The translations under genes and the position numbers were made by a program. From Nemertoderma westbladi (Eukaryota > Xenacoelomorpha > Nemertodermatida > Nemertodermatidae), in contig JAUCBJ010002282.1 of assembly GCA_032718475.1 (NCBI GenBank), positions 1-33,978 on the forward strand: a stretch of 33,978 bases of DNA, read 5' to 3'. Below, one piece after another: positions 23,217 to 33,367 of this stretch. The notes under the pieces were generated by a model. The model made no database searches, was not told the origin of the DNA, and was given only the letters and a program-made list of their open reading frames with translations. Each line of letters begins with the position of its first letter. Within the stretch, counting starts at the first letter, position 1.

Positions 23217-24203
23217 TTACCCCCTCCTCGGGTATAATTTCCACCTCTTTGGTAATTTTTCACCTGATGCAGAATTTAATGGGGATTTCAAATCTTAAAA
23301 CGGCTTGGAGAGATCTTTTTTAGTTCTCAAGTTATCGCTGTCTTCCCGTCTACCATAATGCACGTCAAATTCAGAAGACAGACATATTAGACCAAACATT
23401 AAAGATGACGCCGGAAATGAAATCACAGGCCACGAAAACCACCATACTGAAAATTTTAGTGAGTTGGTATGAAGCCATAGTGTCAAACATTACTGACCGA
23501 TTAATAGACTACAGACAGTCAGGTTTGAGTGGGAAGGTTCAAACTTTAAAGCAAATTATCTCGGAATTATATTTTTCGATTTTAAAATTTTTCAAAATAC
23601 TACTCAACCACCATTTTTCACATAAATTCGATAGTTTATGGCTTGTTTGAAGGTTTTCTTCTAGATCTTCAAAAACTCTAGCACGTTTTTGAAAAAAATG
23701 AAAAAAATCAAATATTATTGCGTATTTTATAATTAATGTAATTAATTAAAATTGATTAATTTAATTAAAAATTGATAATTTAAAAAATCGACCGGAGAGC
23801 TTTTGTCCAAAAAGTCCAAAAAGGTTGGTTTCAAAACATTTAGACAAATATTGAGGGACTAGTAGTAAAAATTAGTAGTTAAAAAAATAGTAGTAAAAAT
23901 TCAATCTAAATTTTTGTTGCTGTTTGGCCTCCCCACGTTGGCTTACCCGAGAATATGTAAAAAAAGGCATGTTCTTAGATAAAATTGTCATTACGGGGGG
24001 GGGTTTTCGGGGTCTGTTTTGTTGTTTGTCGGAAAGACAAAATAATGTAAATTTTATAGGCCTATTTATGGAAACATGCCACACAGTCAAATCCAAATCG
24101 TCATATCTGCAAAACTAAACATGTAGGGAAATCATAACTTTAATAGGATTCGCATCGAAACAGGTGCCTGACTTAAAGTTTAGTTTCAGTTTAACAGACT
24201 CAC

Positions 24204-24385
24204 CGGCCGACTGGGTAGTTTAAAGAAAGCCTGATAAAGTTGTCTCCCTTTACTATCTGTATAATCACGTATGGTTTCGTACAACATCTTTAGATGGGTC
24301 TGCAATTCCGTTTTAGGGACGAAGAATTTCGTTGTCGCTTTTTGTTTTCCTGGAGTTCGAATCTTCGGTATAAGAAGTGGAGCAT
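24204..24385 (-). CDS. PBRM1: Polybromo-1 exon: bromodomain 4-5 linker and start of bromodomain 5
   Basis: The acceptor TTTAG at 24386-24390 follows a T-rich tract, and the donor CCG|GTGAGT lies at 24203. The exon holds 2 nt that complete the Asp codon split by the previous intron, then exactly 60 codons. The first part is a basic, Pro/Lys-rich linker (IPKIRTPGKQKATTKFFVPK). The second part is helix Z of bromodomain 5 (ELQTHLKMLYETIRDYTD, then SKGRQLYQAFFKLPSRP). Human PBRM1 has the same layout, with YTDKRGRRLS and LPSRSELPDYY. The exon is too short, and too interrupted on the opposite strand, to stand out as an open frame. I found it by translating the minus strand next to the 47-bp array. 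Confidence 0.9.
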
Positions 24386-24466
24386 CTAAACGATTAAATT
24401 AGATTGAATGATAAAGGAAACTTAATAGAACCTAGTATAACATTATTACCAAACGGTGGAACCTAT

Positions 24467-24472
24467 ACTTAC
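24467..24472 (-). other. Last (distal) 5' splice site of the amplified donor series
   Basis: The minus strand reads TTG|GTAAGTATAGG at the far edge of the array. GTAAGT is closer to the splice-donor consensus than the GTGAGT of most units. It may be the original donor, kept at the distal edge. If used, the exon would include the whole array and premature stops. Confidence 0.6.
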
Positions 24473-26938
24473 CAACTGGAGGTGGACCCAACTCAGCTCT
24501 CGCCCTACTCACCAACTGGAGGTGGACCTAACTCCGCTCTCGCCTCTCGCCCTACTCACCAACTGGAGGTGGACCTAACTCCGCTCTCGCCTCTCGCCCT
24601 ACTCACCAACTGGAGGTGGACCTAACTCCGCTCTCGCCTCTCGCCCTACTCACCAACTGGAGGTGGACCTAACTCCGCTCTCGCCCTACTCACCAACTGG
24701 AGGTGGACCTAACTCCGCTCTCGCCTCTCGCACTACTTACCAACTGGAGGTGGACCTAACTCCGCTCTCAACTCTCGCACTACTCACCAACTGGAGGTGG
24801 ACCTAACTCCGCTCTCGCCTCTCGCCCTACTCACCAACTGGAGGTGGACCTAACTCCGCTCTCGCCTCTCGCCCTACTCACCAACTGGAGGTGGACCTAA
24901 CTCCGCTCTCGCCTCTCGCCCTACTCACCAACTGGAGGTGGACCTAACTCAGCTCTCGCCTCTCGCACTACTTACCAACTGGAGGTGGACCTAACTCCGC
25001 TCTCAACTCTCGCACTACTCACCAACTGGAGGTGGACCTAACTCCGCTCTCGCCTCTCGCCCTACTCACCAACTGGAGGTGGATCTAACTCCGCTCTCGC
25101 CCTACTCACCAACTGGAGGTGGACCTAACTCCGCTCTCGCCTCTCGCCCTACTCACCAACTGGAGGTGGACCTAACTCCGCTCTCGCCTCTCGCCCTACT
25201 CACCAACTGGAGGTGGACCTAACTCCGCTCTCGCCTCTCGCACTACTTACCAACTGGAGGTGGACCTAACTCCGCTCTCGCCTCTCGCACTACTTACCAA
25301 CTGGAGGTGGACCCAACTCCGCTCTCGCCTCTCGCCCTACTCACCAACTGGAGGTGGACCTAACTCCGCTCTCGCCTCTCGCCCTACTCACCAACTGGAG
25401 GTGGACCTAACTCCGCTCTCGCCTCTCGCACTACTCACCAACTGGGGGTGGACCTAACTCCGCTCTCGCCTCTCGCACTACTCACCAACTGGAGGTGGAC
25501 CTAACTCCGCTCTCGCCTCTCGCCCTACTCACCAACTGGAGGTGGACCTAACTCCGCTCTCGCCTCTCGCACTACTCACCAACTGGGGGTGGACCTAACT
25601 CCGCTCTCGCCTCTCGCACTACTCACCAACTGGAGGTGGACCTAACTCCGCTCTCGCCTCTCGCACTACTCACCAACTGGAGGTGGACCTAACTCCGCTC
25701 TCGCCTCTCGCCCTACTCACCAACTGGAGGTGGACCTAACTCCGCTCTCGCCTCTCGCACTACTCACCAACTGGGGGTGGACCTAACTCCGCTCTCGCCT
25801 CTCGCACTACTCACCAACTGGAGGTGGACCTAACTCCGCTCTCGCCTCTCGCCCTACTCACCAACTGGAGGTGGACCTAACTCCGCTCTCGCCTCTCGCA
25901 CTACTCACCAACTGGGGGTGGACCTAACTCCGCTCTCGCCTCTCGCACTACTCACCAACTGGGGGTGGACCTAACTCCGCTCTCGCCTCTCGCACTACTC
26001 ACCAACTGGAGGTGGACCTAACTCCGCTCTCGCCTCTCGCCCTACTCACCAACTGGAGGTGGACCTAACTCCGCTCTCGCCTCTCGCCCTACTCACCAAC
26101 TGGAGGTGGACCTAACTCCGCTCTCGCCTCTCGCCCTACTCACCAACTGGAGGTGGACCTAACTCCGCTCTCGCCTCTCGCCCTACTCACCAACTGGAGG
26201 TGGACCTAACTCCGCTCTCGCCTCTCGCCCTACTCACCAACTGGGGGTGGACCTAACTCCGCTCTCGCCTCTCGCCCTACTCACCAACTGGGGGTGGACC
26301 TAACTCCGCTCTCGCCTCTCGCACTACTCACCAACTGGAGGTGGACCTAACTCCGCTCTCGCCTCTCGCCCTACTCACCAACTGGAGGTGGACCTAACTC
26401 CGCTCTCGCCTCTCGCCCTACTCACCAACTGGAGGTGGACCTAACTCCGCTCTCGCCTCTCGCCCTACTCACCAACTGGAGGTGGACCTAACTCCGCTCT
26501 CGCCTCTCGCCCTACTCACCAACTGGAGGTGGACCTAACTCCGCTCTCGCCTCTCGCCCTACTCACCAACTGGAGGTGGACCTAACTCCGCTCTCGCCTC
26601 TCGCACTACTCACCAACTGGAGGTGGACCTAACTCCGCTCTCGCCTCTCGCCCTACTCACCAACTGGAGGTGGACCTAACTCCGCTCTCGCCTCTCGCAC
26701 TACTCACCAACTGGAGGTGGACCTAACTCCGCTCTCGCCTCTCGCACTACTCACCAACTGGAGGTGGACCTAACTCCGCTCTCGCCTCTCGCCCTACTCA
26801 CCAACTGGAGGTGGACCTAACTCCGCTCTCGCCTCTCGCCCTACTCACCAACTGGAGGTGGACCTAACTCCGCTCTCGCCTCTCGCCCTACTCACCAACT
26901 GGAGGTGGACCTAACTCCGCTCTCGCCTCTCGCACTAC

Positions 26939-28010
26939 TCACCAACTGGGGGTGGACCTAACTCCGCTCTCGCCTCTCGCACTACTCACCAACTGGGGGT
27001 GGACCTAACTCCGCTCTCGCCTCTCGCACTACTCACCAACTGGAGGTGGACCTAACTCCGCTCTCGCCTCTCGCCCTACTCACCAACTGGAGGTGGACCT
27101 AACTCCGCTCTCGCCTCTCGCCCTACTCACCAACTGGGGGTGGACCTAACTCCGCTCTCGCCTCTCGCCCTACTCACCAACTGGGGGTGGACCTAACTCC
27201 GCTCTCGCCTCTCGCACTACTCACCAACTGGAGGTGGACCTAACTCCGCTCTCGCCTCTCGCCCTACTCACCAACTGGAGGTGGACCTAACTCCGCTCTC
27301 GCCTCTCGCCCTACTCACCAACTGGAGGTGGACCTAACTCCGCTCTCGCCTCTCGCACTACTCACCAACTGGAGGTGGACCTAACTCCGCTCTCGCCTCT
27401 CGCCCTACTCACCAACTGGAGGTGGACCTAACTCCGCTCTCGCCTCTCGCACTACTCACCAACTGGAGGTGGACCTAACTCCGCTCTCGCCTCTCGCACT
27501 ACTCACCAACTGGAGGTGGACCTAACTCCGCTCTCGCCTCTCGCCCTACTCACCAACTGGAGGTGGACCTAACTCCGCTCTCGCCTCTCGCCCTACTCAC
27601 CAACTGGAGGTGGACCTAACTCCGCTCTCGCCTCTCGCCCTACTCACCAACTGGAGGTGGACCTAACTCCGCTCTCGCCTCTCGCACTACTCACCAACTG
27701 GGGGTGGACCTAACTCCGCTCTCGCCTCTCGCACTACTCACCAACTGGGGGTGGACCTAACTCCGCTCTCGCCTCTCGCACTACTCACCAACTGGAGGTG
27801 GACCTAACTCCGCTCTCGCCTCTCGCCCTACTCACCAACTGGAGGTGGACCTAACTCCGCTCTCGCCTCTCGCCCTACTCACCAACTGGGGGTGGACCTA
27901 ACTCCGCTCTCGCCTCTCGCCCTACTCACCAACTGGGGGTGGACCTAACTCCGCTCTCGCCTCTCGCACTACTCACCAACTGGAGGTGGACCTAACTCCG
28001 CTCTCGCCTC
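26939..28010. repeat. 16-unit higher-order repeat inside the 47-bp array
   Basis: The order of the gagg/gggg and ccctac/cactac unit variants starting at 26939 recurs starting at 27691. The offset is 752 bp, exactly 16 units, checked at two diagnostic positions (26939 to 27691 and 27181 to 27933). This indicates recent duplication of a multi-unit block. Confidence 0.65.
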
Positions 28011-31000
28011 TCGCCCTACTCACCAACTGGAGGTGGACCTAACTCCGCTCTCGCCTCTCGCCCTACTCACCAACTGGAGGTGGACCTAACTCCGCTCTCG
28101 CCTCTCGCCCTACTCACCAACTGGAGGTGGACCTAACTCCGCTCTCGCCTCTCGCCCTACTCACCAACTGGAGGTGGACCTAACTCCGCTCTCGCCTCTC
28201 GCCCTACTCACCAACTGGAGGTGGACCTAACTCCGCTCTCGCCTCTCGCCCTACTCACCAACTGGGGGTGGACCTAACTCCGCTCTCGCCTCTCGCACTA
28301 CTCACCAACTGGAGGTGGACCTAACTCCGCTCTCGCCTCTCGCCCTACTCACCAACTGGAGGTGGACCTAACTCCGCTCTCGCCTCTCGCCCTACTCACC
28401 AACTGGAGGTGGACCTAACTCCGCTCTCGCCTCTCGCCCTACTCACCAACTGGAGGTGGACCTAACTCCGCTCTCGCCTCTCGCACTACTCACCAACTGG
28501 AGGTGGACCTAACTCCGCTCTCGCCTCTCGCCCTACTCACCAACTGGAGGTGGACCTAACTCCGCTCTCGCCTCTCGCCCTACTCACCAACTGGAGGTGG
28601 ACCTAACTCCGCTCTCGCCTCTCGCACTACTCACCAACTGGAGGTGGACCTAACTCCGCTCTCGCCTCTCGCCCTACTCACCAACTGGAGGTGGACCTAA
28701 CTCCGCTCTCGCCTCTCGCCCTACTCACCAACTTGAGGTGGACCTAACTCCGCTCTCGCCTCTCGCACTACTCACCAACTGGGGGTGGACCTAACTCCGC
28801 TCTCGCCTCTCGCACTACTCACCAACTGGGGGTGGACCTAACTCCGCTCTCGCCTCTCGCACTACTCACCAACTGGAGGTGGACCTAACTCCGCTCTCGC
28901 TTCTCGCCCTACTCACCAACTGGAGGTGGACCTAACTCCGCTCTCGCCTCTCGCACTACTCACCAACTGGGGGTGGACCTAACTCCGCTCTCGCCTCTCG
29001 CACTACTCACCAACTGGGGGTGGACCTAACTCCGCTCTCGCCTCTCGCACTACTCACCAACTGGAGGTGGACCTAACTCCGCTCTCGCCTCTCGCCCTAC
29101 TCACCAACTGGAGGTGGACCTAACTCCGCTCTCGCCTCTCGCACTACTCACCAACTGGAGGTGGACCTAACTCCGCTCTCGCCTCTCGCACTACTCACCA
29201 ACTGGGGGTGGACCTAACTCAGCTCTCGCCTCTCGCACTACTCACCAACTGGGGGTGGACCTAACTCCGCTCTCGCCTCTCGCACTACTCACCAACTGGA
29301 GGTGGACCTAACTCCGCTCTCGCCTCTCGCACTACTCACCAACTGGGGGTGGACCTAACTCCGCTCTCGCCTCTCGCACTACTCACCAACTGGGGGTGGA
29401 CCGCTCTCACCTCTCGCACTACTCACCAACTGGAGGTGGACCTAACTCCGCTCTCGCCTCTCGCCCTACTCACCAACTGGAGGTGGACCTAACTCAGCTC
29501 TCAACTCTCGCACTACTCACCAACTGGAGGTGGACCTAACTCCGCTCTCGCCTCTCGCACTACTTACCAACTGGGGGTGGACCTAACTCCGCTCTCGCCT
29601 CTCGCACTACTCACCAACTGGAGGTGGACCCAACTCCGCTCTAGCCTCTCGCACTACTCACCAACTGGAAGTGGACCTAACTCCGCTCTCGCCTCTCGCA
29701 CTACTCACCAACTGGAGGTGGACCTAACTCCGCTCTCGCCTCTCGCACTACTCACCAACTGGGGGTGAACCTAACTCCGCTCTCGCCTCTCACCCTACTT
29801 ACCAACTGGAGGTGGACCTAACTCCGCTCTCGCCCTACTCACCAACTGGGGGTGGACCTAACTCAGCTCTCAACTCTCGCACTACTCACCAACTGGGGGT
29901 GGACCTAACTCTGCTCTCAACTCTCGCACTACTCACCAACTGGAGGTGGACCTAACTCCGCTCTCGCCTCTCGCACTACTTACCAACTGGGGGTGGACCT
30001 AACTCCGCTCTCGCCTCTCGCACTACTCACCAACTGGAGGTGGACCTAACTCCGCTCTCGCCTCTCGCACTACTCACCAACTGGAGGTGGACCCAACTCC
30101 GCTCTCGCCTCTCGCACTACTCACCAACTGGAAGTGGACCTAACTCCGCTCTCGCCTCTCGTCCTACTCACCAACTGGAAGTGGACCTAACTCCGCTCTC
30201 GCCTCTCGCACTACTCACCAACTGGGGGTGGACCTAACTCAGCTCTCAACTCTCGCACTACTCACCAACTGGGGGTGGACCTAACTCAGCTCTCAACTCT
30301 CGCACTACTCACCAACTGGAGGTGGACCTAACTCCGCTCTCGCCTCTCGCACTACTTACCAACTGGGGGTGGACCTAACTCCGCTCTCGCCTCTCGCACT
30401 ACTCACCAACTGGGGGTGGACCTAACTCCGCTCTCGCCTCTCGCACTACTCACCAACTGGAGGTGGACCCAACTCCGCTCTCGCCTCTCGCACTACTTAC
30501 CAACTGGAAGTGGACCTAACTCCGCTCTCGCCTCTCGCACTACTCACCAACTGGATGTGGACCTAACTCAGCTCTCGCCTCTCGCACTACTCACCAACTG
30601 GGGGTGGACCTAACTCAGCTCTCAACTCTCGCACTACTCACCAACTGGAGGTGGACCTAACTCCGCTCTCGCCCCTCGCACTACTCACCAACTGGAGGTG
30701 GAACCAACTCCGCTCTCGCCTCTCGCACTACTCACCAACTGGAAGTGGACCTAACTCCGCTCTCGCCTCTCGCACTACTCACCAACTGGAGGTGGACCTA
30801 ACTCCGCTCTCAACTCTCGCACTACTCACCAACTGGAGGTGGACCTAACTCCGCTCTCGCCTCTCGCACTACTCACCAACTGGGGGTGGACCTAACTCAG
30901 CTCTCAACTCTCGCACTATACTCACCAACTGGAGGTGGACCTAACTCCGCTCTCGCCTCTCGCACTACTCACCAACTGGGGGTGGACCTAACTCAGCTCT

Positions 31001-31711
31001 CGCCTCTCGCACTACTTACCAACTGGAGGTGGACCTAACTCCGCTCTCAACTCTCGCACTACTCACCAACTGGAGGTGGACCTAACTCCGCTCTCGCCTC
31101 TCGCCCTACTTACCAACTGGAGGTGGACCTAACTCCGCTCTCGCCTCTCGCACTACTCACCAACTGGAGGTGGACCTAACTCAGCTCTCGCCTCTCGTCC
31201 TACTCACCAACTGGAGGTGGACCTAACTCCGCTCTCGCCTCTCGCACTACTCACCAACAGGAAGTGGACCTAACTCCGCTCTCGCCTCTCGCACTACTCA
31301 CCAACTGGGGGTGAACCTAACTCCGCTCTCGCCTCTCGCCCTACTTACCAACTGGAGGTGGACCTAACTCCGCTCTCGCCCTACTCACCAACTGGGGGTG
31401 GACCTAACTCCGCTCTCGCCTCTCGCACTACTTACCAACTGGAGGTGGACATAACTCCGTTCTCGCCTCTCGCACTACTTACCAACTGGAGGTGGACCTA
31501 ACTCCGCTCTCGCCTCTCGCCCTACTTACCAGCTGGGGGTGGACCCAACTCAGCTCTCGCCTCTCGCACTACTCACCAACTGGGGGTGGACCTAACTCCG
31601 CTCTCGCCTCTCGCCGTACTCACCAACTGGAGGTGGACCTAACTCCGCTCTCGCCTCTCGCCCTACTCACCAACTGGAGGTGGACCTAACTCCGCTCTCG
31701 CCTCTCGCCCT

Positions 31712-31717
31712 ACTCAC
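31712..31717 (-). other. First (exon-proximal) 5' splice site of the amplified donor series
   Basis: On the minus strand the exon reads CCA GTT G and then GTGAGTAGGG. This is the only donor copy that gives an uninterrupted polybromo reading frame, so I take it as the functional one. Phase 1 is confirmed by the next exon starting with AT. Confidence 0.75.
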
Positions 31718-31879
31718 CAACTGGAGGTGGACCCAACTCCGCTCTCGCCTCTCGCAGTTGTTTCTCCAACGTTGTCGCCGCTTTATAGACGTGCGATTCG
31801 TCTTCATTATAATGTTTCGCGTTGCTAAACAGCAACTCGAAATTCGACAATAACAAATCTTCGTTGGGATAATTATCGC
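31718..31879 (-). CDS. PBRM1: Polybromo-1 exon: C-terminal half of bromodomain 4, 3' end amplified into the 47-bp array
   Basis: The acceptor is a pyrimidine tract ending CCCCAG at 31880-31881. The exon runs 2 nt + 53 codons + 1 nt and reads DNYPNEDLLLSNFELLFSNA, KHYNEDESHVYKAATTLEKQ, then LREARAELGPPPV. The conserved acetyl-lysine-binding Asn of the YN motif is present (KHYNED), followed by the helix C pattern. Human PBRM1 has a similar tail, with ELGPLPDDDD after its fourth bromodomain. The last ~38 nt of this exon (31718-31755) plus the first ~9 intron bases form one unit of the neighbouring 47-bp array. The donor given here is the first available copy, TTG|GTGAGT at 31717. It leaves a single G that completes a GAT (Asp) codon with the next exon. 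Any later donor copy would add array sequence with an immediate in-frame TAG. Confidence 0.88.
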
Positions 31880-33243
31880 CTGGGGAGGGGAAAATTGAGT
31901 AAAAATAAGTTCAGTTATTGTAATAATATATTTATTATATATCTATCTATAACCGACATACTGCATTGCAGCTGCATTAGGAATGCCGCTGTATTATATA
32001 TGCGTCTACCAAACCCCAACCATTGTTACCAGTAACATAAGTCGTCCACATGCTCAAGCATCCTTTGTTTGAGGTTATCCTCGTACGATCAGACATTTTC
32101 TGAGGACTGTCTAAGTTAAATGTCAAAATGTTGGTCTTCTTCGAGATAATAAAATGAAATGACCAACAACAGAAGCAGCCTGCTCCAATGAGCTGAGGAG
32201 CCTTTGGACTCCCTCTAGTAATTCAGAGATAATAAGAAAGAGAAACTTGAAGAAGTCAACAAACACAACAGCCAGCAGCCATATACACAGCTGCCTTAGC
32301 CACATCATCCTTGGCAGCCTTAGTGTTTTTGAGCCGGGACTCATTTTGTGCTTAGTGAGGACCTCTCGGCACTACCGAATCTTTTTTCCCATATAATACA
32401 TAACCTTAAATTGATACGGTACTTTTGTTGCTCAATTCTTATAAAAGATAAGCGATATGGAGATACAAAATAAATTGAACTGTAGTATTTTACTATATTG
32501 ATTCCAAAGTTACTGCGATTCTAATTATTGTACTCTTCAACTCCTGATGCTGCCTAAAGGCCATGATACACCACAGGAGCGGTGAGCGGCAGCGGCGGGC
32601 GGCCGCGGCGAGCGGCCGATGTGAGCGCCGACTTTTAGTATGATACACTATAGGAGCGGCGAGCGGCAGCAGCCATTTGTGGTGTATCATCACCCATAGA
32701 AAATAATGTGTTTCTATTTTTTAAAAGTGGCCGCTCGTCGCTGCCGTTCGCCGCTCCTGTGGTGTATCATGGCCTTTACTCAATGTTAAATAATTTAGTG
32801 TTTCTCGAATATTTGTTACGTAACTAGAGAACCGCTAACACCATAAACCAATATTGGATATTGTGTTCCGTTTTGGAGTTCGCCTTGCTGACACTCAAGT
32901 TGGAATAACATTTGAATATGTGAACGGATTTTGCTCAAATTACGTGGCAAACCTTTTCTATTTCCTTGCTCTTTCAACAAATTTAACACAAATTCAATAA
33001 AATTCCACCAAAAATATTTTATTTCACTTTATTCGCCGGGAAAAAAGTAAATTCAATGTTTGTTTGTTTGAATGTTGTAAATTGAATGCAATCAATTACA
33101 CTAGTACTATAATAATTAATTAGCAGATGGATAACCTTTGCATTTAATTGACAAATTCAAAACAATCTCCAAAAAAAATAATTGTCAAAGTGGCTTTGGA
33201 GTACGAATTGCACATAAATTATATTCTAGAACTGTATACTAAC
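31880..33243 (-). other. Polybromo intron within bromodomain 4
   Basis: A 1364-bp intron splitting bromodomain 4, bounded by GTTAGT and a CCCCAG acceptor. It holds the 220-bp inverted-repeat element at 32557-32776. The rest is AT-rich with no gene that I can support. Open frames at 32123-32344 and 32493-32693 on the minus strand are short, have no recognisable domain, and the second lies over the inverted repeat. Confidence 0.8.
32557..32776. mobile_element. 220-bp MITE-like inverted-repeat element in a polybromo intron
   Basis: The left end reads AAGGCCATGATACACCACAG, then GAGCGGTGAGCGGCAGCGGC. The right end is its reverse complement with few changes (GCCGCTCCTGTGGTGTATCA, then TGGCCTT). 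TA lies on both sides (32555-32556 and 32777-32778), a possible target duplication. A second internal copy of the end sequence (atgatacactataggagcgg near 32640 and tggtgtatcat near 32680) suggests a nested or dimeric structure. It is GC-rich in an AT-rich intron and has no coding capacity. Confidence 0.75.
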
Positions 33244-33367
33244 TTTTTATTTTAGTTTCTATAGACCGCAAGTCTATAGGCTCCCGTATAGTCTGGAAGT
33301 AATCTGGGTAGAGTTTAAAGGAAGGCAGGTCGTAAAATATTTCGGATAAACGTTCACCGCTTTTATC
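33244..33367 (-). CDS. PBRM1: Polybromo-1 exon: N-terminal half of bromodomain 4
   Basis: Internal exon of polybromo-1, the PBAF subunit that reads acetylated histones in the nucleus. On the minus strand a T-rich tract ending in CAG precedes GAT AAA AGC, and the exon ends before GTTAGT. It encodes 41 codons plus one base. Visible motifs are DKSGERLSEIFYDLPS, then YPDYF, then REPIDLRSIE. This is the helix Z end, ZA loop and helix A pattern of a polybromo bromodomain. The one-base overhang (A) joins the GC of the next exon to make a Ser codon, so phases agree. Assignment to domain 4 rests on the order of the downstream exons, which match the domain 5 and 6 region of vertebrate PBRM1 as I know it. 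The start of helix Z should be in an exon beyond the right edge. Confidence 0.9.

Larger units (their letters stand above)
22786..24203 (-). other. Polybromo intron within bromodomain 5
   Basis: A 1418-bp intron splitting the ZA loop of bromodomain 5 between LPSRP and ELPEYY. It contains a 27-nt C run (22919-22945), a 19-nt G run (23198-23216) and a 9-nt G run near 23996-24003. Otherwise it is AT-rich. Short open frames on both strands here show no known domain and some run through the homopolymers, so none is called. Confidence 0.8.
24386..31717 (-). other. Polybromo intron expanded by the 47-bp array
   Basis: The intron runs from the first donor (31717) to the acceptor at 24386 and is 7332 bp. 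Almost all of it is the 47-bp array. At the far end of the array the last unit ends in TTG|GTAAGTATAGG, followed by 76 further bases to the acceptor. Counting from that last donor (24472), the intron would be only 87 nt. The simplest reading is that the ancestral intron was about 87 nt and the junction between exon and intron was then amplified in tandem. Confidence 0.8.
24468..31755. repeat. 47-bp minisatellite made of a polybromo exon end plus its splice donor (~155 copies)
   Basis: The plus-strand unit is CAACTGGAGGTGGACCTAAC, then TCCGCTCTCGCCTCTCGC, then a C or A and ctactcac. The reverse complement starts GTGAGTAGGG and ends CCACCTCCAGTTG. It matches the polybromo exon 31718-31755 plus its donor, with TTG to TTA (Leu, synonymous) as the main consensus change. 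Common variants are ggaggtgg/gggggtgg/ggaagtgg, tccgctc/tcagctc, gcctctcgc/aactctcgc, ctcacc/cttacc and ccctac/cactac. Some units are 40 bp because one copy of an internal ctctcgc duplication is missing (for example near 24507 and 24684). One unit near 29400 has an 11-bp deletion. Units in the centre (about 25800-29000) are very alike, while both edges are more diverse, as expected for unequal exchange. Confidence 0.95.

Noticed and set aside
23405-23650. 81-residue plus-strand frame and neighbours at 22979-23323 and 23924-24118
   Set aside because: All are in one intron, some cross G runs, and none shows a domain or codon pattern of a gene.
25260-25457. Plus-strand frames of the 47-bp array (MDLTPLSPLALLTNW type) at several positions
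   Set aside because: Short frames that cycle through all three phases of a 47-bp unit. The array's real coding relation is on the minus strand, to the polybromo exon.
32123-32344. Hydrophobic 73-residue minus-strand frame
   Set aside because: Lies in the bromodomain 4 intron, with no known domain, no splice support and ordinary intron base composition around it.
32493-32693. 66-residue minus-strand frame rich in Arg and Ala
   Set aside because: It is a translation of the GC-rich inverted-repeat element.
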